A DNA stretch of 64,000 bases from Ichthyophis bannanicus (GCA_033557465.1 CM066035.1:903991309-904055308); one strand, 5' to 3'; numbered from the stretch's first letter, positions 1 to 11,317 are shown. Made by a program: numbers and translations. The notes: generated from the sequence alone by a model not told the origin.

Positions 1-925
1 AGTCCATGTATTCATTACACGTTGTGTCCCCCTGTACCTCACACTGCATATCCTCCACTTCTGCCTTTAACAATTCTTCTCTTGCACAATTAGGCACATT
101 ATTAAACAGTCTCTCTTTGTCATTCAGAGATTCTCTTTCTCTCTCTGTGAGAATGTGTGACAGGCTATTACCACATTCACTGGAGTACTTAGTTTGGGAG
201 CCTCTCAAATGCTGAGGACCATAGGGGAAATTACAACATTCACCTTTCCCTCTATTAGCTACAATTGGTTTACCTCTTGGCAGTCTCTGACTCGGGCTTC
301 TCTCTGCTGCTGCAGACACCGGAGTAAAATCAAGTGGAAGCTTTCCACGGCTCTTGCCTTTTGACCTTCTCCCAGATACAAGATTATCTTCAGGTACAAA
401 AGCTTTACTTTTCCTGTGCCAATTACTTGGGTAAATAGTTTCCTCAGGCTTCCTCCAACTAGCTTCCCAATTGAACTCTCTGTTACCTTTTAGATAACTT
501 CTGCTGAGCTCTGACGTCTTTGTGCACTGCCTTCCACAACAGGCACCTGGGTTCTCACTCTCTCCCTTGGAATAAAACCTCTCAGCTTTTACAGCTCTTC
601 CACCGGCTTCATTCCAACCTGAGCTTCTCCCAGCATGTCCTTGGCTCTCTGAACACTCACAGCTGCCTGTTCCCGTGTTCCTTCCGGGTTCTGTTCTGCT
701 TCTCTCTCTAACTCCATGTGCATTGAGTTTATCTGTGTGTGTGTCAGCTCCACCCACTCCCAGCTGGCTTTCATCAGTTACTGATCCCTCAGCCTTTCTG
801 CTGCTTGGGCATGTTTCTCTAGCTCGTGACCTGATTTGTTTGGGTTGCCTATAGCAACATCCTGACATGTGCTCCTCTGAAGTGTCAGAATCAGTTTCAC
901 TGCCTGCATTTCTGCCTATTTCCAT
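1..925 (-). CDS. LTR-internal ORF, 3' LTR copy (partial, open to window edge)
   Basis: An ATG sits 27 bp inside the LTR (codon at 925-923). Reading on the minus strand I find no stop down to position 1, about 308 codons. The copy in the other LTR carries a 2-bp deletion in a GT run that shifts this frame; this copy keeps the longer run (near 733-743) and stays open. The predicted protein is hydrophilic and rich in charged residues and Ser, with no domain I recognise. Near its visible end is the motif EYMDC, shared with the ORF in the solo LTR at 25399-26310. The frame lies in U3, as accessory genes of some retroviruses do, but no homology to any is claimed. Function unknown. Confidence 0.55.
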   Translation of the reverse strand, partial: MEIGRNAGSETDSDTSEEHMSGCCYRQPKQIRSRARETCPSSRKAEGSVTDESQLGVGGADTHTDKLNAHGVRERSRTEPGRNTGTGSCECSESQGHAGRSSGWNEAGGRAVKAERFYSKGESENPGACCGRQCTKTSELSRSYLKGNREFNWEASWRKPEETIYPSNWHRKSKAFVPEDNLVSGRRSKGKSRGKLPLDFTPVSAAAERSPSQRLPRGKPIVANRGKGECCNFPYGPQHLRGSQTKYSSECGNSLSHILTERERESLNDKERLFNNVPNCAREELLKAEVEDMQCEVQGDTTCNEYMD

Positions 926-952
926 GGGCTCTGTTAAGCCTACTTTGTGACA
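1..952 (-). repeat. 3' LTR of Gypsy element (cut by window edge)
   Basis: This stretch repeats at 4587-5535 with about 8 substitutions and one 2-bp indel over 950 bp. It is therefore the downstream LTR of a minus-strand element, missing its last ~400 bp off the window. On the minus strand it begins TGTCACAAAG, the canonical TG start, directly after a polypurine tract. The low LTR-LTR divergence indicates a recent insertion. Confidence 0.92.
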
Positions 953-965
953 GACTCCCCCCCTT
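953..965 (-). other. polypurine tract
   Basis: On the minus strand the purine run AAGGGGGGGAG sits immediately before the 3' LTR. This is the expected plus-strand priming site of an LTR retrotransposon and fixes the LTR boundary at 952. Confidence 0.8.
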
Positions 966-3843
966 AAAATATTACGGGCTGCCGCAATTTCAGGCGGACA
1001 GCACGTAATCCTCTTCTGGGTACTACTGTGCTGCTCTCTATAAACCAAATTGGCAGTGGCCGACCTTTCTTTCCAAGGCTTCAGTACGTTGAGGTGGTAA
1101 ACCTGCCTACGTCCTCTCTCATTCTCTATGAGGTAGGAAACGGGCCCAACCTTTTTCACTACCATACTCGGCCCTTTCCAGTGGGACTCGAATTTTGGAC
1201 CTGGGTCCGCCACTTGGACCATAACCTTATCCCCTTCTGCCAATTGTCTGGGTTTTGTGCCCTTATCGTAGTAGCGTTTCTGACGCTGCTGACTAATTTT
1301 CAGATTTTCTAATGAGGCTTTGGACGTTTTTTCTAGACGCGTCCTTAAGTCTTTCAAAAATTTAGGTATCCCCACCTCTGGTATTTCGGGCTCTACCCAT
1401 TCTTCCTGTAATATGTCTAAAATACCCCTCGGGGCCCTACCAAACAGGAGTTCAAATGGGGACGCCCCCAAGGATGCCTGTATTCGCTCCCTGCACGCGT
1501 AAAGAACGAATGGGAGTAAGGTGTCCATTCTGTCATTTCTCCTTTCCTTAAACCCCTCCTTAACAGGTGTTTTATGGATTGGTTCATACGTTCCACAAGA
1601 CCGTTTGATTGGGGGTGGTACTCCGCAGTCTTAATGTGGCGTATACCAAATGCCTCCCAAACTCTAGCTAAGTATCTGGATACAAAGTTGCTCCCCTGAT
1701 CCGACAGTATTTCCTGGGGAAACCCCACTTCACAAAATAGTTTAACTAGCTCCTGTGCTATCATTTTGGCTGAGGTGTTCCTAAGGGGAATAGCCCACGG
1801 GAACCGTGTAGCATGGTCTACGACTACCAAGATGTATTGAAAGCCCCGTGGTGTTTTAATTAAAGGGCCCACAATGTCCATTCCCAAGCGCTGGATTGGT
1901 ACCGATATGGTGGGTAAGGGCACCATGGGTACAGCCTTTGGTCTCGCCACTGAGACCCTCTGACAGGTGGGACACGACTCGCAATATTGCTTGGTCTCCT
2001 TATAAACCCCCGGCCAGTAGAATCGCGCTAGTATTTGGTCCAGTGTTCCTTGAACACCCTTATGGCTACCTATCGGGTGGTCATGTGCCAGGCGTAAAAC
2101 AATAGCTTTAAAAGTCACTGGCACCACCAGTTGCTTCCGTATAGCATCTGTATAGGGATCTATACTTTCCCTATATAAGATGTCTTTGTCTAACAAGAAT
2201 CGGGGAAGTATAGGTCGACTCTCTTGGGCCCATTCAAATGCTTTTTTGAGTGACTGGTCAGCCCTCTGTTCCATGGGGAAAGAAGGGAACTTTTGAACTA
2301 GGGCTGCAGGCACCCACGGTAACCCTTCTCCGGCCTCTAGTTCCGCCCTCCCTCGGGTTCTATTGTATCTCTCATGGCGCTTCTTGGCCTTTGTCTTTTT
2401 CCCTTCCTTAGCTGGCACCTGAATTAGCTCATCATGGCTAGGAAGTACACTTGCCTCATTTTTCTCTACACCTTCCTCAGGAAATTCCTCAGCCTCCTCC
2501 CTCTCAGGCTCCTCTGTTCTTTCCACAAATGGTCCCCTGGCCCTTGAGGTTCCGGCTTGCGACCGGGTTGAAACTAGGCTCGTCCTAGTACCTAAACCCT
2601 CCATCAGTCCTCCCCTAAACGGAGGCCAGTCTCGCCCAAGGATAAGCTCCTGTGGCAGTTTTGGAACCACCACCACCTGTATTTCCTTTTCTATACCCAT
2701 TCCCTTGACATGTACTGTATGTAGGGGATAGTGGAAGTGTGTGCCATGTACGCATTTTATTTGTATCTGGTCCTCTACTCGACTCGGAGCTGACTTGCGA
2801 GGCGGTTCCATGGTTTCCCAAAACTCCTGAGAGACCATGCTCTGCTCAGCCCCCGAGTCGAGTAGTGCCAACGCATCTACTCCTTCTACCCGGACCTGGA
2901 GAAAGAGGCCCTTCGGGACTGGTTTTCCCGCTCCAGATATGAGGACTGTATGTGCCTTACAGTCTCGTTGGAAGTGACCCGTCCTTCCGCAACCATAACA
3001 TTTCCTTCTATAAGCAGATGAAACATCATTATTAGTGTTATCATACTTATTCACTTTAGACGCTTTAACTCTTTCAAACTTTCTCATGCTATCAGGATTT
3101 GCCATTCCAGCCACTTTTAAAATTCCAATTCCCGAGGTATCAGCCATTTTAGCCTCATAAAACCTATCTGCCATGTTGGCTGCCTCCTCTGTGCTGTGGC
3201 AATCCTGTAGGGTGAGATACGTTTTTAACTCAGGAGATACAGCCTGTAAAAACTGCTCTAGAATAATTTCGTCCAGAATGGAGTCGAGTGGCCTTCTCTC
3301 TGGGGTAAGCCACTTGTACGCTAGACTCTTAAGCCTCTGGTACAGAGCTCTAGGAGTTTCTTTACAGTTTATCTTCGCCTCCCTAAACATACGCTTATAG
3401 TGCCTAGGGGTGAGACCTAACCTATCTTTTACTGCCTTCTTTATTTCTGCGTAATCGGCAGCAAGACTAGCAGGCATGGCCTTAAATGCAGATAGAGCCT
3501 CTTCTGTGAGGGTCATTGCGAATCAAATCGCCCATTGCTCTATCGGCCATTTAAGGGTCTCTGCTATTCTTTCGAAAGCATCAATGTAATCATCAAGATT
3601 GTCCTATTGCGTTAACTGTCCCAGGGAAAAAGCATGGCAACTGTCCATTCCTGCTTGGGGTAACATAGGAAAACTTGCCGCTCCTGTTGCCTGTGGCTTC
3701 CTTAAGAGGGCTTCCATAATCTCTAGCAGAGGCCGTTGCTGCTCCCTCAGTATTTCCGCCTGTCACTCTTGTAGTTGCTGAACAAGCTCCGCCTGCTTGT
3801 CCCATTACGTTTGCATCCACATCATGACATCTCGGGGGTCCAT
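966..3843 (-). pseudogene. Gypsy gag-protease-integrase polyprotein, no RT
   Basis: The gag start is probably the ATG at 3843-3841; the first ~110 codons carry stops. From 3516 a 699-codon frame is open. Residues 40-125 form a SCAN-like gag domain (core LDEIILEQFL). Residues 173-186 are a CCHC zinc knuckle (CYGCGRTGHFQRDC). Residue 220 starts the aspartic protease motif DSGA, with ILGRD at 292. An acidic/basic linker follows, then the integrase HHCC finger (H480/H485 region, CESC-CPTC at 512-518) and a DD35E core (D547, D606, E642). A frameshift near 1560 breaks the frame; the integrase C-terminus (YHLNVLKPWK) resumes in another frame and ends just before the polypurine tract. SCAN-type gag and this C-terminal motif fit the Gmr1-like clade, known for the order PR-INT-RT. 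Here RT/RNase H are absent altogether. Confidence 0.88.
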
Positions 3844-4151
3844 CTCTCCTCTGGAGTCCGCTGCACCTGTGGAAGAAAAAAAAAAAGAAAGACCCACCAA
3901 GTGCGGTACTTTTCTTTTAAAATCCCTGTCTATGAGCACAGCACCCTCTTTCTCACTCGGTATCCTTTCCACCCTTCTGCCCAGGCTACTTTTACCTCAG
4001 GCTTCAGGTAGATTCCAGCATGTGAGAAAAGGTCTTTTCCTCCTCCCTGGCCGACCTGCCAGCGAAAGTTCCGCTCAGACAGCACTCCTTGTAACAGCAA
4101 TTTTCTCCAGAGATGTCTTCTCTTTATTTTCTCAGGAAAACCACACCCCAA

Positions 4152-4174
4152 AAAAATCCTCAATTCTACGCCAT
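4152..4174 (-). other. primer binding site
   Basis: Just inside the 5' LTR the minus strand reads GA then TGGCGTAGAATTGAGG. A TGG-beginning 16-18-mer a base or two from the LTR is the normal site for tRNA-primed minus-strand synthesis. I cannot name the tRNA from memory. Confidence 0.6.
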
Positions 4175-4175
4175 C

Positions 4176-5535
4176 TGTCACGCCGTTGCTTGTCCCTTCA
4201 AGCTAAGGCGGGGTATTAAGCCGAGGCCTTGTGTTTAACCAGCCCAGAGACCTTGCTTGGCACTCTGGGATACGTAGTTTTTCTTAGGCCAGTCAAAAGA
4301 ATAAGTTGTGGAAACGAGGTAAGGCTTAAACAGGTTTTATTCCCCTTCCGGGAGGATTCTTTCGGTGGTCAAAACAAAAAGGTAGACAGACCCACTTTGG
4401 GCACAAACAAAGAAACAAAATGTGAACAGAAAAACGCTTATCTTCAGCTTTTAACATGCAAACAAAAGTATTTAAACAGCCCTTTTCCAGCACACAAAAA
4501 CCTTTTCTTTGTAGCTTTAAGGCTTGGCAAGTCTTACAACTTGTTCACCGCAGAGAGGATATATTATCAGAAATTGTAAGCGTACAGTCCATGTATTCAT
4601 TACACGTTGTGTCCCCCTGTTCCTCACACTGCATATCCTCCACTTCTGCCTTTAACAATTCTTCTCTTGCACAATTAGGCACATTATTAAACAGTCTCTC
4701 TTTGTCATTCAGAGATTCTTTTTCTCTCTCTGTGAGAATGTGTGACAGGCTATTACCACATTCACTGGAGTACTTAGTTTGGGAGCCTCTCAAATGCTGA
4801 GGACCATAGGGGAAATTACAACATTCACCTTTCCCTCTATTAGCTACAATTGGTTTACCTCTTGGCAGTCTCTGACTCGGGCTTCTCTCTGCTGCTGCAG
4901 ACACTGGAGTAAAATCAAGTGGAAGCTTTCCACGGCTCTTGCCTTTTGACCTTCTCCCAGATACAAGATTATCTTCAGGTACAAAAGCTTTACTTTTCCT
5001 GTGCCAATTACTTGGGTAAATAGTTTCCTCAGGCTTCCTCCAACTAGCTTCCCAATTGAACTCTCCGTTACCTTTTAGATAACTTCTGCTGAGCTCTGAC
5101 TTCTTTGTGCACTGCCTTCCACAACAGGCACCTGGGTTCTCACTCTCTCCCTTGGAATAAAACCTCTCAGCTTTTACATCTCTTCCACCGGCTTCATTCC
5201 AACCTGAGCTTCTCCCAGCACGTCCTTGGCTCTCTGAACACTCACAGCTGCCTGTTCCCGTGTTCCTTCCGGGTTCTGTTCTGCTTCTCTCTCTAACTCC
5301 ATGTGCATTGAGTTTATCTGTGTGTGTCAGCTCCACCCACTCCCAGCTGGCTTTCATCAGTTACTGATCCCTCAGCCTTTCTGCTGCTTGGGCGTGTTTC
5401 TCTAGCTCGTGACCTGATTTGTTTGGGTTGCCTATAGCAACATCCTGACATGTGCTCCTCTGAAGTGTCAGAATCAGTTTCACTGCCTGCATTTCTGCCT
5501 ATTTCCATGGGCTCTGTTAAGCCTACTTTGTGACA
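4176..5535 (-). repeat. 5' LTR of Gypsy element (complete, 1360 bp)
   Basis: The plus strand starts TGTCAC (4176) and ends GTGACA (5535), a perfect 6-bp terminal inverted repeat. The part from 4587 matches the 3' LTR. A poly(A) signal lies in GGAAGGGGAATAAAACC (minus strand, near 4330-4350); the same block occurs in the solo LTR at ~26530-26545, which helps set the U3/R side. The distal part contains a reading frame annotated separately. Confidence 0.92.
4545..5508 (-). pseudogene. LTR-internal ORF, 5' LTR copy (frameshifted)
   Basis: This has the same start as the 3' LTR copy: an ATG 27 bp inside the LTR (5508). A 2-bp deletion in the GT repeat near 5320 stops the first frame after 64 codons. 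Beyond the lesion a frame of 270 codons is open to a stop at 4545, ending with the motif MDCTL...D.ISSL, which is conserved in the solo LTR. Total span is about 322 codons. No known domain is seen. Because the two LTRs were identical at insertion, the lesion is post-insertion damage and not a family trait. Confidence 0.55.
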
Positions 5536-5547
5536 ATATATATATAT

Positions 5548-5696
5548 GTTTCCAAGTCATACTGCTAGACCAGTCCAGACAAACGGGTTGTGTCCCCCTG
5601 CTAGCAGATCTTGGAGACAGAGAATTCTACCAGAGCTCTGATAGGCTGGACTCTGGTGATATGGTCCTACCCCTAGGGGTCTCCCTCAGTATTGTA
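5548..5696 (+). repeat. DIRS left inverted terminal repeat
   Basis: Positions 5568-5696 are nearly identical to the reverse complement of 15029-15164; I see one C/T difference. The outer 20 bp (GTTTCCAAGTC...) match the internal complementary region at 11340-11360 instead. Confidence 0.88.
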
Positions 5697-6869
5697 TTTC
5701 TCTGTCTCCAGCAGATCTGGTTGCTTTTGTTGTTCTTCCCTCAAAATCTTTAAAATTATTTAGAATCCCTATGGGGACTGATATTTCCACTTGCCTGTTG
5801 CTGCCAGTATAGTTTCACTGTGCACCAGGGTGTTTGCAGCTGAGCTCCTGTTTCTGACACAGTCGAGCTCGCTGACAGGAAGAATCCCCAGCATCTGGCC
5901 ATGAGGGCTTGTTAGCTGGACGAAGGCCTCCCTAAAATCAGGTTTCTCTGTATCTTGAAGCTCCTGGATGCACCCAGATTTCACAAGAGGTGTTACTCTG
6001 GGTTTCCCAGCAACTTGATTCCCCAGATAAACTTGTGGCGCTCCTGAGCCTGGCTTCAGTAGAGCTCCCGATTTTCTTTAAGCAGCGCTGAGTCTTTGCC
6101 ACAAGGATTTAGACATCAGCAGGAGGAACAGGTATCAATTTCTGAGAGAAACTGTAAGTAAACTGTTTTTCTTACTTGCCTCAGCTGCCCTGGGTTTATT
6201 TCAACTGCATCGGGACTGGCTGTCTCTGACCTGATTCCTTCACTTCCATTTTCATCAGGGTCTGTTCAACTGGGTTTTGAAGTTCCTATTTTCTTTTCTT
6301 CATTTTTATTTCCTGGATGCACCCAGAGCACACAAGAGGTGTTTCTCTGAGTTTCCCAGGCTTCCCTCCTTAACAGCTGTATTTTCTGTAATCAGCAATA
6401 CAACAGGGTTTGAGCTCCTGATTTCACTGTCTGTGCAGCTCCCCTTCTCTCCAGCAACACCTTCCAGCCTCTGCCATGAGGGTCTAAGTGGCTGCAGAGG
6501 GATCAAACTCTAATTTCCCTACCTTTCAGTCACTGTAATTACCTTACACTGACTTTGAAAGTTTCTCTTCTCCTCCATGGGAACTCAACTCCTCTGTACC
6601 AGCACAGTGAATAACTGACAGTTTCCTTCTCCCCTCCGTTTCTGGTGATTCAGAGTTCGTCAGGATTTTAATTTTTAAGTTGCTAGCAGCACTCCTTGCC
6701 TCTTCCCCAGCGATTTTGCTGCATTTTTAAGGTTTTTAGAGCTTAGGAAACTTTTATTTTGCAGTTTTTCTGTGCCGGCGGCCACTTTGAAAATCAGGAG
6801 GGATTTCTCTTCAGTGTTTTTTTTTTTGAGGGAGCAGCTCTGGGCAGCCATTTCAAAACATTTACACAT
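5697..6869 (+). other. DIRS 5' leader (no gene seen)
   Basis: This is the untranslated leader before gag. It holds an imperfect direct duplication: about 50 bp at 5964-6017 (CTGGATGCACCCAGA...) returns at 6313-6364. The last 15 bp (6855-6869) are the left copy of the L1-type insertion's target duplication. Confidence 0.6.
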
Positions 6870-7398
6870 TTGTGGTTTTGGACAGACTGGACCCCCCCTG
6901 CCCGGCTCGGCGTGCAGATAGGTTGTTACTGCGGAAGGCTTGTCTGGTGGGGAAGGGCCCGATCCTGCGCCGTTGGCGGGAGCAACAGGTCCCTACGTTT
7001 GTGGAGTGGCGCAATTGCTTCCACCAGGTAATGTTGATGGAACGGTGGCATGCAAGGTGCAGTGTCAAACGATGGACCACTTTCATGCAGATATGGGGGG
7101 TCTATATCGATACTTTAGGGGCCAGGTGTCGGAACGAACTCCTCCACACTGGTTTATAGGAGGTGGAGTGTCAGAGGTGGGGTGACCTTGTGAGAAAGGG
7201 TGTGTAGGGGGGGAGGGGAGGGTGGCGGAGGGGAGGGGGGGAGGGGAGGGTGGCGGGGGGGAGGGGGTGGGAAAATATAGAAAACATTGTATTCATTGCA
7301 AGATGGTTCTCGCCGGGTAGGGATAAGAGTACACCCCCCGGCGATGGTATGTTGTTGGCTTTTGTATATTTATTTGTAATGAATAAAATAAAGTTTGG
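6870..7398 (+). mobile_element. 5'-truncated L1/Tx1-type LINE 3' end
   Basis: The segment is flanked by a perfect 15-bp duplication, AAAACATTTACACAT, at 6855-6869 and 7399-7413, so the ends are exact. At 6872-7159 the frame encodes an ORF2 C-terminus with a run like RRWREQQVPTFVEW...IWGVYIDTL, typical of L1/Tx1-clade proteins. A G-rich tract (7200-7275) follows in the 3' UTR, then AATAAAATAAAG near 7381. A long target duplication with 5' truncation is the signature of target-primed reverse transcription. Confidence 0.85.
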
Positions 7399-7527
7399 AA
7401 AACATTTACACATGCTGTGAAGGCACAGGGAGTTTCAAAATCCCTTTTCTTTGAAGAGTCTTCTGTTTCCCTAAGCCTACCTTGATTTTTGTTTACAAAA
7501 AAAAAAAAAAAGGTTTAAGCCTCTGCA

Positions 7528-8716
7528 ATGCCTGTTTCTCTGCACAGCTGTATTATATGTAATAATAAGAAAAAGGAGTTAATAGATTGCTTGTGTTCCA
7601 CCTGCATGCTGCATCCAGGAGAATCTTCTTCCTCCATTCCCACTGCGCAGCCAGCTGGGGACATCAGCGCCTTAACTCCTCCCTCCTTAGAGCCCCTGCG
7701 GCAGGATCTTCCTGCAGAAAGGACTCAGTCAGCTCCCATTTTGCTTCCACAGCTGCTGGAAGCCACGGCAGCCTTGGCTGACAGTGAGTTCCTGACGCTC
7801 TTCCGCCAGGCATGGCACCTGTGGCGTTCTGAGTCTTTTGGTATACCTCCAGCACCCGCCCGGTAGCATACAAGGATATGGTGGGGTCTCGCAAGCGGTC
7901 CCGAAAGTCCTCAGACCTTAAAGCAGTACATCCTTCCAGGAACGTTGCATGTGGCTTGCGGGACACTACGGATATTCCAGAAGACTTTAAATCGTCAAAG
8001 GTGAGCCCTGAGTCATTGGAGAAAGAAGATGGGGAATATTCTCCCTCTGATTCTTCGCTGACAGTTCATAAGGGCTCTCAAGATATCAGATTTTTTCGGA
8101 AAGAGGAGTTGCCGGCCCTAATCACACAGGTGATAGAGTTGCTACGCCTAGTCGACACGCCTGATCCTCAGAGTTTTCAAACCCTGTCACAGCCGGATCC
8201 CATTTTACAGGGCATTCGTAAGCCTTCCAAAGCTTTTTCCTTTCCAGCCGAGTTACAGCATATGGTATCTCGAGACTGGGACTCTCCAGAGTCCTCTCTA
8301 CGTACGGCACGCGTTATTGGTCAGTTATACCCTTGGTCTCCTTCTGACTTGGACCGTTGGCTGACATACCCGAAAGTTGATGCGTTAGTGACCGGGGTCA
8401 CCAAGCATACCACAATTCCGGTTGAGGGCGGAGCGGCACTCTGCGACCAGCAAGACCAAAAAAAGTTGAGAGTCTGCTAAAGACGGGTTTTTCGTTGTCC
8501 GCTCTTTCCCTTCAAGCAGGGGTTTGCGGAGGTCTAGCAGCACAGGCCTCCCTTTGATGGATTCAGCAGCTTCCAGGTGATCCCGAGTTGGCTCGTTTAG
8601 AATCCATCGCTGCATTCCTGGCAGAGGCCTTCTCTGATCTCTTGCGGCTGTCAGCTCGCTCCGTAGCACCGGTGACAGTAGCTAGGAGATGGCTCTGGCT
8701 GTGTCAGTGGGCAGCG
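7528..8716 (+). pseudogene. DIRS gag
   Basis: A first frame of 112 codons (7528-7866) stops just before a second of 200 codons (7878-8480). The second carries the DIRS gag block around LYPWSPSDLDRWL and LPKVDA-like/PVEGGAAL motifs (here YPKVDALV and IPVEGGAALCD). Recognisable gag continues out of frame to about 8700 (FSLSALSLQAGVCGG). The protein would package the RNA in DIRS particles. At least two lesions; not functional. Confidence 0.75.
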
Positions 8717-8739
8717 GATGTTGATTCATTCAAAGACTC

Positions 8740-9900
8740 CAGCGTTTAGATGCCATTCGTCCAGTTCCACCATTGGAAAGTGGACTAGGCCGTTACTCTA
8801 TTTCGTGGTGCCAAAAAAAAAAAAAGCTCCTTTCGTCCTATCTTGGATCTCAAAGGTGTCAATCGCAGTCTGTGGGTACCACACTTTCGAATGGAGACTC
8901 TGTGATCCGTTATTCAAGCGGTACGCAAGGGGGAATTCTAGCTTCCCTCAATCTCGCAGAATCATTCTTTCACATTCTCATTCGAGAGGGGCATCAGCGA
9001 CTCGTTCGATTTGCGGTACTCGGTCAACATTTTCAATTTCGTGCGATGCCCTTCGGTCTAGCTTCGGCACCTCAAACCTTCTCCAAGGTAATGGTGGTAG
9101 TAGCTGCGGCCTTACGCAGCCGCGGCATCAGAGTTCATCCTTATCTGGACGTCTGGCTCATTCGCGCAGACTCTCTCCCCGAGGCTTGCAGCACAGTCTC
9201 TGTGGTTGTTGCCTTTCTCGAAAGCCTCGGCTGGTTAATCAACCGCAACAAGAGTTGTCTTCAGCCGTCCCAGGAGATCGAATTTTTGGGGGCTCGATTT
9301 GATACAGCCTTAGGTAGGGTCTTTTTGTCAATGCCTCGATTCCTCAAGTTAACTTCTCAAATTCGCAGTCTCCTAGCACAGGTCTCGCCTCGAGCATGGT
9401 GTCCAGAGGATTATCAAGTTCGGTTGCCTCTACTACCGGCGGTGAGACTTTGCCTCCGTTGGTGGCTCCGGCCCCGCAGTCTCGTCTCCTTCGAGGGTTC
9501 ACTTGGAGATTCCGCGCTGGGTGTTGGTAACAACAGACGCCAGTCTCTCTAGTTGGGGAGCGCATTGCGGCTCGCACTCAGCGCAAGGGATTTGGTCTCC
9601 TCGGGAGGCCCAGTGGTCCATCAATCGCCTTGAGATGTGAGCGGTGCGCTTAGCCTTGCAAAGGTTTCAGCCTATTCTGCGGCATCAGGCGGTTCGAATT
9701 CTGTCCGACAACGCTACGACAGTGGCATACCTCAACCGCCAAGGGGGCACGAAATATTCAGAGGCATCTGCAGGCGATCTCGGCGCAACACATCGCGGGG
9801 GTAGACAATGTAAAAGCCGATTTCCTCAGCCGACATGCTCTGGATCTGGGGGAGTGGGCTCTGGCGCCAGAGTCCTTTCAGTCCATTGTTCGACGATGGG
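8740..9900 (+). pseudogene. DIRS reverse transcriptase and RNase H
   Basis: The 259-codon frame 8773-9552 contains RT blocks: FRAMPFGLASAPQTF, then HPYLDVWLIRA, where the family usually has YLDDWL. The second catalytic Asp is replaced by Val. The segment before it (YFVVPKK...LDLKGVN) is split across frames by a poly-A slip near 8812-8824. RNase H remnants follow, with VTTDAS (~9532) and LSDNATTVAYLNRQGG (9690-9750), then AGVDNVKADFLSRH in another frame (~9800-9840). RT and RNase H would copy the genomic RNA. Inactive copy. Confidence 0.82.
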
Positions 9901-10335
9901 GTCTACCGGCAATGGATCTCATGGCTACAGCTTAGAATACCAAGGCACCGATCTACTTCAGCCGTTGGAGAGACAACAGGTCGCACGGGATAGATGCACT
10001 GTCTCAAGCGTGGCCAACCCATCTCCTTCTGTATGTCTTTCCTCCCTGGTCCATGATCGGCAAGATTCTTCAAAGAGTCAGGGAGCATCGCGGCCCAGTG
10101 ATCCTGGTGGCACCGGATTGGCCTCGCAGACCGTGGTATGTGCATCTCATCTGGCTGTCTCGGGCGTCTCCTCTATGCCTGGGTGCGTTCCCAGGGCTCC
10201 TGCTCCAAGGGCCGGTGGAAATGGGAAACCCGGCACCTTACTCGCTTACAGCCTGACTCTTGAACGTTACAGGTTAGTTCAGAAGGGATATTCGTCAAGT
10301 GTGGTGGCGACAATGCTTAAGGCACGGCGGTCTTA
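9900..10335 (+). pseudogene. DIRS RT-YR connecting domain
   Basis: Between RNase H and the recombinase the frame shows IDALSQAW, YVFPPWSMIGKIL and VILVAPDWPRRPWY (10030-10140). This conserved pattern sits between RNase H and the tyrosine recombinase in DIRS pol. It is shared among several frames because of indels. A stop lies at about 10258. Confidence 0.65.
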
Positions 10336-11307
10336 GACGTAGCTGGCTTACGCTCGTGTGTGGCGTCTCTTTGACACTTGGTGTTCTCTACGTCACATCT
10401 CGCCCTGGCGTTGCAACATCCCGGATATTCTTTCCTTTATGCAGGCCGGTCTAGATAAGGGTCTGGCACTCGGGACCTTGCGCATGCAGGTTGCCGCGCT
10501 AACTTGTTTTCGAGGGCCGATAGCGGGGCGTTCTCTCGCCTCGCATGTGGACGTTTCACGTTTTCTTAAAGGGGTTCAGACATTACGGCCCCCGATACGT
10601 CCTTTAGTTCCTTCTTGGGATCTCGCTCTCGTTCTCCGTGCCCTTGTTGCTCCTCCCTTTGAGACCCTGAATGCATGTTCCCTTAAGGATTTAACGCTAA
10701 AGACAATTTTCCTAGTGGCCATAACCTCAGCACGTTGGATTTCCGAACTTCAGGCTCTCTCTTGTCGAGACCCCTATCTCTCGTTTTCTTCGGCGGGAGT
10801 TTCTCTTCAAACTGTTCCATCCTTTTTACCTAAGGTGCTTACCCCGTTTCATATCAACCAGCCTCTTTTCTTGCCTACCTTTGAAAGAGAGCAGTGTTCC
10901 GGTCACCTTCGTCAATTGCGTGCTGTGGACCTGAAGAGAGTGCTTTATCGATATCTTAAGATCACGAACGCCTTCCATAAGACCGATCATATTTTTGTCC
11001 TGTTTGCGGGCCCTCCAGGGGGTCCGCAGCCTCCAAATCCACCATTTCTAGATGGTTGCGAGGAGCTATTGAGGCAGCTTATATAGTGCAAAACAAGCAG
11101 GTTCCAGCAGGGCTCCGAGCTCACTCCACTCGGGCTCAGGCTTCGTCTTGGGCCGAGCGGTCTCAAGTAGCCCCTCTCGACATTTGCCGGGCGGTGACTT
11201 GGTCGTCGTTGTCCATGTTTGTCCGTCACTATAGATTGGACATTCACGCTCGGCAGGAGGGTCAGTTTGGAGCTGCAGTGCTGTCATCGGCATTGACCCC
11301 CCCTTGA
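10336..11307 (+). pseudogene. DIRS tyrosine recombinase
   Basis: The 242-codon frame 10358-11086 holds the N-terminal core and the first catalytic Arg in ITSARWISELQAL. The frame shifts near 11050, and 11056-11307 carries the second half with the HxxR-type motif AHSTRAQASSWA and the nucleophile Tyr in FVRHYRLD. All of R-H-R-Y can be found, but in two frames. The enzyme joins the circular DIRS DNA into the genome without a DDE integrase. Confidence 0.85.
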
Positions 11308-11317
11308 AAGCAGGTAG

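Noticed and set aside
1028..1502. Plus-strand ORFs opposite the integrase C-terminus
   Set aside because: Shadows of the minus-strand integrase; the minus strand reads as a recognisable integrase tail.
1..5535. Endogenous retrovirus with env
   Set aside because: No env-like frame with signal peptide or membrane segment lies between integrase and the 3' LTR; gag and integrase are of Gypsy type.
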